A stretch of 64,000 bases of DNA from Lolium rigidum (lineage: Eukaryota > Streptophyta > Magnoliopsida > Poales > Poaceae), in NCBI RefSeq assembly GCF_022539505.1, contig NC_061508.1, forward strand, positions 95,707,276-95,771,275. The letters are read 5' to 3'. Every line of letters starts with the position of its first letter. The stretch's first letter is position 1. The notes below the pieces were generated by a model that was given only the letters and a program-made list of their open reading frames with translations, ran no database searches and was not told the origin of the DNA. Both the position numbers and the translations under genes were made by a program. This document shows, piece by piece, positions 10,980 through 21,409 of the stretch.

Positions 10980-12184
10980 TAATTGCATGAACATCGGACT
11001 ATCGGACCTGCGTGGAGCGCGGTTCCTTTTTTCTTTTCCTTTAAACACACGGTATAAACACGACTCTGACATACACGCATGAAAAACTCACCCCTCGTGC
11101 GGTTTTTTTACGCTGGTTTTTTACTTTCCTAGGACGACATACACCTACAAAACCAACTGATAACAAACGTCCCGATAAAAGAGGGCCAACGTGGCCCTGT
11201 CTCCACTTCATATAAGCTCCTCTCACCTACTCGATCCTCGATGATCGAAGCCGGCAAGCCGCAACCGCACGAGAGATCGATCTAGGAGCAACAGACACAC
11301 GCACCTTCGGAGTACGCGTCTAATAAGTTTGCTACCATGACAAATAACGGGAACACATGGCAAGTTGATACTCGATTTCATGCCACACACCATGCCCACC
11401 ACTGACCAACGCGTTCTGCTCAACATCAAGGGGTGACTCTACGGCGTAGTGGAACCGGTGATGCATCCTATTAGGATGCTGGAGAAAAGGCGGTCCGTCT
11501 AGGGGGATAAACTTAGGAGCAAAACTAGAGCAGTGCATTCAATAGGGAGCTCGACTTATTTGTGTGCATTTCATGTTTACACATATGACATGCACAACGA
11601 TGATTTTTTAATGAACCATGGCAATGCACGGGCATTCAACTAGTATAGTCTAGTTTCTGTTTTGTACACATCTTGTTTTGTTTGGGTAACTCTTATCCCT
11701 CGAATGAAAAATATCGACAACAGTCACTCTTATTCGATAACAACAATAATAATGTAGGTGTGTGTGTAATGCTCTGATTTCCTTTCCACTGTATAATGCC
11801 AAATTCAACTAGTTATCCTATGCTTTGTTTGCTGATGATATAGCTAGTTATATTAAATGAATATGTATACTAATTATGTCTGGAAAAATGACAAATACAG
11901 GAGGCAGCTTTTGCACAGTTGATGGTTTGGCAATCAGGTGCCATGGCAGTCATCTTCTTCTTGAGCCCAAGTATCACACTGCATGCCATGCTTATCTTGA
12001 TGGCCACGGCCCTGTTCATCTCTTTTGGCTCGTTCCTGTTACTTACCCTTGTCGGTGTCGAGAAGCCATCAACCATGAGAGTGTGAGGCGAATCCTGTTC
12101 GGATGTGCAGACAGTGTCGTCGTAACTTGTAAAAAGGTGTGAAAATCCCTCACATTCTGTAGCAACACCAGGGAATATTTCCTA

Positions 12185-12455
12185 CTCCCTCCGTTCCTTT
12201 CTATAATGCCTATTGTTTTTTCGCATTTGTTTCAGAATATAAGAGTAAAACTATGTTTTTTTGTGTAAAGAACCCCTTCCACCCATCAGGTCAAGTCCAG
12301 AAAATCTGGAAACCGATGTGGTCATGTATTTCTGTGATCTGTTTTCAGTTTCCTATTTTGTGTGTGATATCGCTATGGGGTTTTGTGTGAAAAAATGGCT
12401 CGCGCTAATTTCCGTGCCAAAAAACAATAGGCACTATAGAAAGGAACGGAGGGAG
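12185..12455. mobile_element. Stowaway MITE downstream of the UNC93-like gene
   Basis: The ends CTCCCTCCGTTCCTTTCTA and TAGAAAGGAACGGAGGGAG are near-perfect inverted repeats, extending inward to AATGCCTATT. TA dinucleotides flank it (12183-12184 and 12456-12457). It lies about 100 bp past the UNC93-like stop codon, so it may sit in or near the old 3' UTR. Confidence 0.88.
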
Positions 12456-12679
12456 TAGTAACTTGTAAAAAAATTGGCCTCACATATTAGCCATAGTAGT
12501 GGTCATATGGAGTCATTAGTTTTGTTTTGACAAGCAACGAGGCAGAGAAACATCTGACTACCTTTGACATCCATGGTATAGTAATTTGTAACAAGATAGA
12601 AATATGACGGTGTGATTTGGAAACTCTCTATTTTAGTTTGAACCCAAAATGACAAGAGTCGATAGCGCGTCTGTTTATG

Positions 12680-13716
12680 TGTACCAGGCAAAGAATACTT
12701 GTGGCGTACCACGGGTACTTTAGCCGTGGCGCACAGGAACAGCGTGTGCCACGGGTAATGTGTATGTGCACCTAACTATTTTTCCTTTTTCCTTTTTGCC
12801 TTCTCTATTCTTTTTTTTCGTATTTGGTTGTTCTTTTCTCATTTTGTTATTTTGCATATCTATTTTCAAAAAATAGTTAGGTTCCGTCTTCATTCTCTGT
12901 ATACGATAAATGATGGCAGAATATAAGATTGCAATCATATGCATATACAATGATATGATTACATAATGGCACACGCGGTGGATATATATTTGACACAGGA
13001 TTACATATATAACCGTGACCATATAGGATAAATGATTAACATAATATTTGAAAGAGTGCAAACATAATAGAAAATAACAACTTATTCTAATAATATTGAG
13101 CTACATCAACAATATGGCCAACATACCGCAATTCGGACACCATGCGACATAGGGGATAGGGTCACCGGGGAAATCGCCGACGGGTGACCGGGGTTCGTTG
13201 TCGACCACCTCGGGGCTGCTGACGCGCGTCACCGTTGTGGCGCTGCTTCCACCTTCATCGACAACCATCCCAGCCTATGGCAGAAGGCGGCGGTAATCTA
13301 GGTCATAGTAAACTGGGGCCGCCACCCGATAGGGAGGATCGGCAGCTCTCATGACTACCGGCGCCGCCGCCCGACTGACCCCAACCACACGACCACCCCT
13401 CGCCCTCATGTAATTGGGGTAAATCTGATCACCAGCGCCACTATAACCTCCACGGCCTGGTCCAGCGCCATTGCCACCGCCCCGTCCAACGCCACCGCAC
13501 GCCTTGTCCGTGCCATGGCCGATCTGCGTCCATCACCATGCACGCGTCCAGCGTGGCCACCACCGTCATCACGCACACGACCTACCATGGAAACCACCAT
13601 AAAGGTGGGAGAGGAGGGGAGGGCTCGATCGAGTTGGCGATGACGGCGGTGTATTTTGCAAGTGGCATCAACAGGGCCGGGGTGGGGGTTATATAGTTGT
13701 GGGAAATGTACTACTG
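12680..13716. other. CACTA-like relic and GC-rich unassigned sequence
   Basis: At 12690-12765 there are inverted GTGGCGTACC, CCGTGGCGCACA and GTGTGCCACGGG motifs resembling CACTA subterminal repeats, but no CACTA/TAGTG terminus was found nearby. An AT-rich stretch follows, then at 13130-13690 a GC-rich block with short open frames on both strands and no recognisable domain. It ends where the unclassified repeat begins (about 13717). It is best described as degraded transposon sequence. Confidence 0.35.
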
Positions 13717-14961
13717 GTCTTCATTTGGCATTAACGCACATGAAGACGTGCGTGCTACAACTGCAAGCTTATGGTTCAACACTTAAGCAAAACAAAATGT
13801 GAATCTAATTCACTGTTCAATTTTTTATGTGAACTATTAATAGGCGGTTGTTTTTATTAGCATTGTGCAACTCCTGAATAAGAATTACATTGCATATGCA
13901 ATGTATTACCGAAATAAAAAAAATATAAATGATATAGATATTGCAACTTTCCGTATATGGAGTTCACTTAGGATATAAATCATTCATTCACAACCCTAAA
14001 CCTCACTATATACTCATCCTTCTTTGCAAAATTTAGATTCATATATGTAATTCATGTTTTTATTTTTTACAAAGAAATAGACCTTTAAACTTAACTACAT
14101 CTCAAAATATTTTTTTTGAAGTTCTTACCATTTTCTAACAAATGACAACTCATGTTTAATTTGAGAGTAACATGCATGGGGTGCCCACAAGCTTATGTTT
14201 GCATGCGATGTCCATCGATATGAGGTCCCTTTCTAAAATATTTTGTGGGCCGAGATTCGGTAGCGCATTCACATCCTACCTAAATGCAAAGAGATTTTAG
14301 TACCGTAATACGGATTCTGCTATCTTAACACCATAGATAAGGTGACTATTTTGTGTGTTGTTTGGGTTGGAAATTCGATGCTAAGACAACTCTGAATGAT
14401 CAGTATTGTCTCAATAGCTATCTTAATAGGAATACTAACAAGAAAATTACAATATTATATTTCTTAGGAGATATATAATCATGAAATTTATTAGCAGATT
14501 ATGCTATTTAATAACTGGCCATCCATGCATAAGCTCTTGTGGCATCCTTATGTGCATAATCATTTGACCACCGCTTGACAACTTTTACTAGCCTAATCCA
14601 TATTGGCACCATTGTATTTGGCATACAAAATTTTGCCGGTTATAGGCTCGTCGTGTTCCGTGTGCTGAATGTATTGCCACTTATAGGACCATCAGCGGTG
14701 GTCCCAATATGAATTAGGCTAGTACAAGTTGTCAGCATCACGTGAATGCCATTTCATCAGCTACCGGCACAACCACAAATCAAGATATCCAGATTTGTGG
14801 ACGTGGATATGTGTTGTATACGTGTTCACATAGGAGAAGGCGAAGGTGTCATATTCAGCTGGGTTGGCAGATCCAAGTTTTTCATGTGCTGGTATGTGGT
14901 CTTGTCGCCTCCAATTATGGAAATGGACATCATTAAGTGCATGGATCTCATATTCTGCATG
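13717..14961. repeat. Single partial copy of the 1.83-kb unclassified repeat
   Basis: From CATTTGGCATTAAC (about 13721) to CATATTCTGCATG (14961) this matches the units of the array at 37-41 kb in order, for example TTTTGTGGGCCGAGATTCGG near 14243 and GGTTATAGGCTCGTCGTG near 14638. The right edge is abrupt: the repeat would continue CAGTCAATGTC, but the sequence passes into the Gypsy integrase at 14962. Short open frames here recur in every copy and look incidental. Confidence 0.8.
14575..14734. repeat. 160-bp hairpin (inverted repeat) within the unclassified repeat
   Basis: The left arm TTGACAACTTTTACTAGCC, continuing CTAATCCATATTGG, is the near-complement of the right arm CCAATATGAATTAGG, continuing CTAGTACAAGTTGTC. 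Arms are about 36 bp around a loop of roughly 90 bp. Further copies are at about 28665-28790 (partial), 29223-29360 (right arm partial), 29737-29900, 37823-37981, 39650-39812 and 52537-52697. It may be an old MITE or a foldback transcript source. Confidence 0.7.
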
Positions 14962-15739
14962 GATCTGTTGGGCGTGGTTCGTAAACTCCATAGTACCGTT
15001 GGTAGTTCATCGACCCATGCCCCCGATGCTCGCTTGAGTGGTGTCATCAGACGCTTTTTGAGCCCTGCTGTGATCAACCCGTTCGAACGCTCCACTTGAC
15101 CATTTGTCTGTGGGCGTGACACAGATGCATATGTGACGTTGATTCCCAACTCGTCGCAATACTCCTGGAACTCCTTTGTTGTGAAATTGGTATCGTTGTC
15201 CGTAATAATGCTATGTGGTACTTCGAACCTGTGTACTGTAGATCGGATGAACTTGACCACTGTTTCAGCGTCTTGGGACATTACTGGGACGGCTTCCATC
15301 CCTTTCACGAACTTGTCTACTTCTACGAGTAATATGGTGTACCACGCGAGTGGTATCATGTGCAGTTTTGTGGATGGTACTCCGGGTTTCGTTGCGTATA
15401 TTTGGCATGCCTCGCATCGTTTTACGATTTCCTTTGCGTCTAACTCTGCCGTAGGCTAGTAAAATCCTGCTCGAAAGGCCTTGCGTACGAGATTTCTGCT
15501 CCCCATATGGTGCCGCAAGGTCCTTGATGTATTTCGAGTAGAATCTTTTTCCCTTCTTCAAGTAGTACACAACGTTGCAGAACATCCGATATACTCTGCT
15601 TGTGCAGTAACCCGTCATGGATCATGAACGCCCTTGATCTGCAAATTATTAGGCTTGCTTCTACCTTTTCCTGGGGTAGCTCATTGCTAGTTAGGTAGTC
15701 GAATATAGGCTGCATCCAGGTAGGATCCACTTGGAACAC
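14962..15739 (-). pseudogene. Gypsy (Tat) integrase, C-terminally truncated
   Basis: Two frames cover it. 15739-15440 holds the N-terminal zinc-binding region remnant. 15359-14962 holds the catalytic core with VDKFVKGMEAVPV (first Asp), SIITDNDTNFT (second Asp) and RPQTNGQVERSNG (Glu). The frame runs to LWSLRTTPNRS and then passes without a stop into the unclassified repeat, so the open frame shown by translation is a chance chimaera beyond that point. The C-terminal DNA-binding part is absent. Confidence 0.82.
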
Positions 15740-15852
15740 CTACTGCTCCTCTGTGTCCATAGATTCTGGTTCTTGGCACTGTTCTTCTATTTCCTCTGTG
15801 TTGTTTTCTGCAACATCTTTTTCACTGTCTACCTCTGCTTGGTGTTTTAGTT

Positions 15853-16743
15853 TTATTGATGGGTGGTTGATTTCCTCATAAAAACATCAGGTGGTATGGG
15901 TAAGCAATTTGACCAGATGTTTGCGAGTACATCTGCCTCCGAGTTACTGCCTCGTCCCACATGCTGCAAATCGCACCCGTCGAATTCTCTTTCCAGTGAA
16001 TTGTATAACTCACGGTACGCTACCATGTTTTCTGCAGGCGCGTCGTACTTTTTCATGGTTTGTTGTACCACCAAGTTTGAGTCACCATGAATGACGAGTC
16101 GTGTTGCACCGCATATCTTGGCCATCCTCATCCCATGAATCAAGGCCTCATATTCGGCCTCATTATTTGACGCGTTTTTCAATGTCATCCGTAGTACGTA
16201 CATCATTCTGTCTCCTTTGGGTGATATTAGTACGACTCCAGCCCCGGCTCCCGCTTTCCGTTTGGACCCATCAAAGTACATGGTCCAATTGTTAGACATA
16301 TCTGGAATTTTTGGCTGTTGCAGTTCGAGCCACTCTGCCTCGAAATCTGCCAATACCTGGGACTTGATTGCTTTGAACCTCTCGTAAGTGATGTCCCAAG
16401 GTCCCATCTCGATCCCCCACTTGGCTATTCTACCCGTGGCATTGCAATTGTTCAGTATGTCTGACAGTGGAGCCTTTAATACCACTGTAATCGTAATAGG
16501 GTGATTCTGAAAGTAATGCCTTAATTTGCGTGTTGTTAAGTAGACTCTATACGCCAGCTTTTGGTATTGCGGGTACCGTTGCTTTGACGGTGAGAGTACC
16601 TCGCTGATATAATAAACTGGTCGCTGTACACCGTCCGCCGACTCTGATTCGGGTCTCTCTACCACGAGTACTGTACTTATGACTTGCTGTGTCGCTGCGA
16701 CGTACATGTATAGTTGTTCTTGTTCCTGAGGAGCGACTAACAC
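15853..16743 (-). pseudogene. Gypsy (Tat) RNase H plus archaeal-type RNase H
   Basis: The frame includes the ordinary RNase H region (VQRPVYYISEVLSPSKQRYPQYQKL, shown in part) followed by a second domain starting TMYFDGSKRKAGAGAGVVLISP, with ASNNEAEYEALIHGM and HGDSNLVVQQ. This second, archaeal-like RNase H is the hallmark of the Tat lineage. Catalytic acidic residues (FDGS, NEAEYEAL, HGDSNLV) are visible. The 297-codon frame is uninterrupted, unlike its neighbours. Confidence 0.82.
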
Positions 16744-16886
16744 TGGTTATGTTGACAGGGTCCTTTTTAGGGCTTGGAAGGCATCTCTAGCTTCTTGGGT
16801 CCACTCGAATACTTCTGCTTTCTTCAGTAGCTTTTAGAATGGTAGTGCTTTTTCGCCTAGCTTGGCGATGAACCTGCTAACTGCCG

Positions 16887-17662
16887 CTATTCGCCCGGTG
16901 ATTTGCTACACACCCTTATGTTGGTTGGTTCCTTCATGGCTAGAATAGCCCGTATCTTCCCCTGGTTTGCTTGGATTCCTCTAGCCGAAAGAAGGTACCC
17001 GAGTAGTTCTCCCTGCGGGACCCCGAAGGCGCATTTTAAGGGGTTCAACTTTATCTTGTATACGTTGAGTGCTGCGATAGTTTCCTTGAGATCGTCAAAC
17101 AGGGTTTCTGCCTTTTTTGGACTTGATAACAATGTCATCGGCGTAAACCTGTGCGTTCCTTCCGATTTGCTCTTAGGCAGTTTTGCATCATGCGCTGATA
17201 TGTGGCACCCGTGTTTTTTAACCCGAAGGGCATTGTTCTGTAACAACAACATCCCCATGGGGTAATGAACGCAGTTTTCTCTTCATCTTCTTTCTTCATT
17301 AGTATCTGATTATACCCCGAGTATGCGTCCAGGAAGCAGAGTCGCTCGCACCCGGTGGTCGAGTCGATTATCAGATCGATGTGTGGTAGGGGGAACCAAT
17401 CCTTGGGGTAGAACTTATTCAGAGATGTGAAGTCGATACACATCCCGAGCTTATTTTTGTCTACCAGTACCAGATTTGCGAGCCAAGTTTCTATTTTGAT
17501 TTCCCAAATGAAGTTTGCTGCTAGCAATCGGGTTATCTCTTCGCCTATCGCTCTCCTTCTAGGTTCTGAATATCGTCGTATAGCTTGCTGTACAGGTTTG
17601 GCGTCTTTAAAAACTTCAAGCACGTGCTCGGCGAATTCCCTGGGAACTCTTGGCATCTCCAC
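16887..17662 (-). pseudogene. Gypsy (Tat) reverse transcriptase, frameshifted
   Basis: 17662-17135 carries the RT fingers and palm (MCIDFTSLNKFYPKDWFPLPHID in part, FLDAYSGYNQI, TMPFGLKNTGATYQRMM). The active-site box follows in another frame as VYADDIVIKS (about 17122-17151; YVDD is usual), then KAETLFDDL and a thumb-region segment to about 16887. A run of six T on the plus strand near 17115 marks one frame change. It is not functional. Confidence 0.8.
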
Positions 17663-17959
17663 TGGGACCCATGCGAAGATTTTCCAGTTCTCATGGAGGA
17701 ATTCGACGAGCGCGCTTACCTATGCGACGGGTAAGCTGTTGGACACGAGTATGATCTTTGTTGGATCCGTCGGGTGAACCTGATACTCAGTCGTGTCCTT
17801 CTTCAAATTGAACTCCATTCCGGGTGTCATTTTCTGCGACTTCAGTGGTACCGAGTGATCTGTGGTTGCTGCTATTTCGTCGAGTTCCCGCTGAGTGCCG
17901 AACGACTGTGAGAGTTTGTTGAATTCGATATCACAGCTGTCTGATTTTTTGTAGTTTCC

Positions 17960-18670
17960 TTACACTGTGATTATTCGCTTAGGTCCTGGCATTTTGAGTA
18001 CCAAGTACAGGTAGTGGGGGACTGCCATGAACCTTGCGAAGGCAGTTCTCCCTAGAATTGCGTTGTATTGGGACGGCCATGTGACTACCTTGATGTCAAG
18101 TCTCTCTTTTCTGAAGTGACCCGGTCCTCCGAATATCACATCGAGCGTGATCATCCCCACTGGGCAAACCGCTTTGCCAGATACTATGCCGTGGAAAGCG
18201 TTTTCTGATCTCTTCAACTTGTTGGTGGGGATCACCATCACCTTTAATGTTTCTGCATAGATGATGTTGATTCCACTGCCACCGTCCATAAATACCCTGC
18301 ACAGGTCGTAGCCGTCTATTTGTGCCTCGACTACGAGTGCGTCCTTCCCGGGGAAAGGTACCTTAGGCGGGTGGTCCTCTCGAGTGAAGGTTATGATTGC
18401 CTCGGACCATTTGAGGTACTCGGGGGTCGCTGGTGGTGAAGTTTCTGCCATGTTCACCTGCCTTGTGGTCAGCTTCTGGCTTCTTTTTGATGGTGCTGCC
18501 TTCTGTATCCTGAACACCTTCCCTTTGAGCTGGGGGTATTCATCTTCGGGTGGTAAGTCCACTCGTTGCTGCTGGTGGATTCCTGCCGACAGTTGAGCCA
18601 TGTTTGGGTGCGCTGGTGGTGTGGGTAGTGGTAGCGGTGGTGGTGCTCCAATAGCCGGTGCTCCTGGCAC
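17960..18670 (-). pseudogene. Gypsy (Tat) aspartic protease region
   Basis: A single minus-strand frame contains a proline-rich linker, then the retropepsin core RVFMDGGSGINIIY with the active-site D and the glycines of D-G-G-S. The flap and second half follow (VTWPSQYNAILGRTAF, then MPGPKRIITV, a Tat motif). It would have processed the gag-pol polyprotein. The frame is open over 236 codons, but neighbouring frames are broken. Confidence 0.8.
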
Positions 18671-19086
18671 TACCGGGTAGCCTGCTTGTTATGCGTCTTG
18701 TTGCTGTCTCCAAGTGGCTTCTGCGAGTAGTCGGGACCTGCGACAATCTCTAAGTTTATGACTCGATTTGCTGATGCCATTATCATCGAGGAACATATGA
18801 TTGGGGCAGGGGGCATCGAGTTGCTGCTCGATTGACATGGGTGGTAATCCGTCTGTCCGGATTTTCTTTGGATGCCATTCTCGCCTTTGGTCCCGTCCTC
18901 TCTGCGTCCTTGATCTCTTGTGGGTTCTTGTGCCTGTTCGCATCCTTGCCTCGCGATACTCGTTGCCGCGAGTTGCGGTGAAATTCGGCTGCTACCATCT
19001 CCGGGTGTTCTATCTCATCATACCCGCGGCCCTTGCGCTTGTTGCTATATTTTCTTTGACCTGCGTCGTTGTTATACCTCCTGTGG

Positions 19087-19677
19087 TTATCGTTTGCGTG
19101 CACTGCCGTCGTCCTCGTAAGCTCGTGGGGACTCGTTGTGCACGAGTTCTTCTCCGTCCGCCCAGCTATTTACTACTTCCATGAGATGGCTCAAGGTCTC
19201 GATTATATTTCTTCTGATGAACTCGATGAGATCTTTCCGCATTAACCCGTTGGTGAAGCTGCTAACGGCTGTTTCGTCTGATATGTTTTCTGCGTTGTTT
19301 TTCAATGCGGTCTATCTTTGGATGTACCCGCGCAGCTTCTCATCATGGTGTTGCCTACATGCTTTCAGTTGCCCGACTGTTACTGTCCGTTTACAGGTTG
19401 ACCTAAAGCTATTGACGAAGTCGTTCTCGAATTGTTCCCAGCTGTCGTAAATGTTTTTTCACCGACTCTTGAGCCAACTCCTTGCGGGTCCTACCATTTG
19501 CAGCTGTATGTATTGCATTGTTGTGGTTGGTGTTCCTTTCTGGAATTTGACTGCCGTGAGGTAGTCGTCTAGCCATGCTTCGAGTTCCTGCGTCCCATCG
19601 TACTTGGGTGTTTCAGCTGTTAGTTTGAACCTCCTTGGCTTCTTAGCTTGACGGATTCTGCTGGTGACGCAAGCCAA
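19087..19677 (-). pseudogene. Gypsy (Tat) gag capsid region, two frames
   Basis: 19677-19459 contains TPKYDGTQELEAWLDDYLTAV and YIQLQMVGPARSWL, the retrotransposon gag signature. 19305-19087 contains SDETAVSSFTNGLMRKDLIEFI and VNSWADGEE. The region between (about 19310-19455) holds gag-like sequence in other frames, so at least two indels are present. Downstream, toward 18783, a basic Arg/Lys-rich tail region follows. Confidence 0.75.
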
Positions 19678-19895
19678 CCCGAGCTCTTACTATTCTTCTG
19701 ACTCCGTGTAGTCACGTCGTTCTACTTCACTTTCTTTTCTCCGCTTGTCTAGACTGTTCTGGGCTAGCTTGCTATGCATGTATTTCGGGTCCTCTTCGTA
19801 CCCTCGACCTTCGGGTCTCTCTTGCAGGGTTTCTGTCTGCTTCTTCGAGTTAACTCTGTTCGTACCAGGGCCTTCTGGGTGCCGTTTCGGCTGCC

Positions 19896-20961
19896 CTAAC
19901 TGTGTTGTTTTCCTTTTACCTTGTTGATTGTACCACTTTCGATGCCACTGTGACCCGTGGCGTTTCCTTCTAGCTTAGCTATTCCCATGCTAAGTTTAGG
20001 CCTTGCATTGTGGAAGTCGTGTCGCGGGTCGTCTTTTGCTGGGTTCATGGCCATCAGATACGTTTGTGCCTGGAGCACGAAGTCCTGTGGTGTTTTGGGC
20101 ACAACACTCGTTGAGGCTGTTGCTCTGTGGTCATCGAGATATGAGGCGAGGTCTTTGCTGATTGTTGCCATTGTTTTGGGTGGCATATCTCGTGTTCGTG
20201 ACCGAGTTTTACCCGCGGCTTGTTTCGTGCCCTCTCCCCTTCGCATGCTTCTCTCTCTTATCATGTCCGTCGGTTGGTGTCGACGATTTACTGTAGTGTG
20301 CTAAGCCTTTTCCGTTGTTGACTCAATTTGTACCGAGTAGGATTGCCTTTATTTGGATGTTGCGTCTTTGGGTAATTCCGCGCCACACCAATAGTTGGGG
20401 TCTATTTTCTTTGTCCTTCTTGTTAGTTGATGCTGTTGGTGCAGCTTGTTCGGCTCTTCCATCTTTTGTCTCTTGATCGGGTGGTGGAGGGGTATTTTGT
20501 GGGTTGTCGTTGAAGTCCTCAGGGTCCGTCTCGCCCCAATGTTTGGGTGGCGGCTCTTCTCCTTCTTCGTCATCCGTGTTATCGCGTGGTATACGATTTG
20601 CCATGGCGACGAAGTAGAGGTGCGGGTGGGTAGATATTGGCGAGTCGGGTTCATATCCGATCTCGTTCTCCTCATTCATCCACCCTGCGAGATTTTCTAA
20701 CTCGCTTGTTCTTGTCCTCGTGTGGCGAAATGAGTCCTGGAGACACAATATTCCTATGCGCGTTGCCCAGAAGTTGAAGTCGCCGAAGGCGAGATCTATG
20801 CTCCCGTTGATGCAGCCGAACGTTGGGCTATGTACTGGCGAGTGTTTGGTGAAGTCCACCGATCCGAATCGAATTGCGTCGACTCGAATCAGCTGCCTGT
20901 TGGGTATGGGACCGAAGAAATTTCTAATCCAACGCATCCGTTTTCCACAGACGGCGTCCAT
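19896..20961 (-). pseudogene. Gypsy (Tat) gag N-terminal region
   Basis: 20961-20323 has an acidic, proline-rich segment (DNTDDEEGEEPPPKHWGETDPEDF) and 20264-19896 an Ala/Lys-rich segment. Their place at the 5' side of the element and composition fit the poorly conserved gag N-terminus of Tat elements. The true start is probably MANRIPRDN within the first frame. The assignment is by context. Confidence 0.55.
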
Positions 20962-20985
20962 GTGGAGGGTGTAACCTCAACAATC

Positions 20986-21409
20986 CCCATGATCGGAGCC
21001 TAGGGGTTTCGAGAAGTAAATAGGCGTCAGTGAAACTGAGAAGTTAAGCGTGGTGGGGCTAGAGTAGTTTGAGGATGGGTTGACATGCCGGGGAAGTGTT
21101 AACAGAAACGAGTAATTAAAATTAAAATTTACAATGTTTAGTGATAATGCGTGTATAGTATGATGAAATGGTTACACAATTCAAATAAAAAATTGGAAGA
21201 TAATATAGGTCTGAACCATATCATTAATTTCCTTTGGCATAATGTGACTGTGTATGGAACAATAGATTTATTTCTGGGTCACACTCAACAGATCAAAGAC
21301 GGAAGAATAACGACGACATGCATAGTGTTGTAAAATGGAAAGACTTACCACATACTAGTAAACTTATTATGATTATTATAATTTGAATTTGGAGGCAGAT
21401 CGAGAGTGG
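20986..21409. other. AT-rich spacer between Gypsy relic and BAHD gene
   Basis: No ORF, terminal repeat or RNA gene was recognised. It includes the 3' flank of the minus-strand BAHD gene (21300-21409), where transcription would end. Confidence 0.4.

Larger units (their letters stand above)
8756..11643 (+). mobile_element. Non-autonomous Helitron in intron 8 of the UNC93-like gene
   Basis: The 5' end TCTCTACTATATAATTTT follows an A at 8755. The 3' end has a degenerate hairpin (CCATGGCAATGCACGGG) and finishes ATTCAACTAG at 11643 with T at 11644. This is the TC...CTAG architecture inserted between A and T that defines Helitrons. Removing it leaves an ordinary intron of about 320 bp (8690-8755 plus 11644-11900). 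No Rep/helicase ORF is present, so movement would need an autonomous partner. It carries two further elements (8836-9262 and 9543-10979). The 11.0-11.6 kb interior has no recognisable gene fragment. Confidence 0.8.
6519..12086 (+). pseudogene. UNC93-like major facilitator protein gene, 5' truncated, remaining exons intact
   Basis: Nine exon pieces translate in one consistent frame: 6519-6596 (partial), 6680-6743, 6817-6930, 7052-7096, 7193-7428, 7511-7601, 8068-8180, 8566-8689 and 11901-12086 (TGA at 12084-12086). All junctions are GT-AG and the phases match throughout, giving about 349 residues without a stop. Diagnostic segments are LVVGTSGYPLFILANLVP, MVPASLYLGFTASLIWVGQ, GTYLSSAALSHAREN, GGSVTGK, FGAMLKYIVAPLKD and LFIGALWGVGDGVLNTQLNALLGLLF. 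Plant UNC93-like proteins are multi-spanning MFS members linked to potassium-channel regulation and drought responses. The usual length is about 450 residues, so roughly 100 N-terminal residues, including the start codon and first helices, are gone. They are replaced by the antisense Copia fragment at 6518. Substitutions such as EFSGAYASTQ, where relatives have EFWGMFASTQ, hint at relaxed constraint. No promoter is visible. Confidence 0.9.
14962..20985 (-). mobile_element. Tat-lineage Ty3/Gypsy retrotransposon body, both ends missing
   Basis: On the minus strand the order is gag, protease, RT, RNase H, archaeal-type second RNase H, integrase, as in Tat/Retand-like Gypsy elements. No LTR pair or target duplication was found. 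The integrase end is cut at 14962 against the unclassified repeat, and the 5' side fades near 20985. Many stops and frameshifts separate the domains, so this is an old relic. Confidence 0.85.

Noticed and set aside
14742..15099. Frames repeated at 14.7, 29.9 and 38.0 kb (starting MNAISSA or MPFHQL)
   Set aside because: They follow the unclassified repeat, are not conserved in length, and at 14.96 kb run into antisense integrase.
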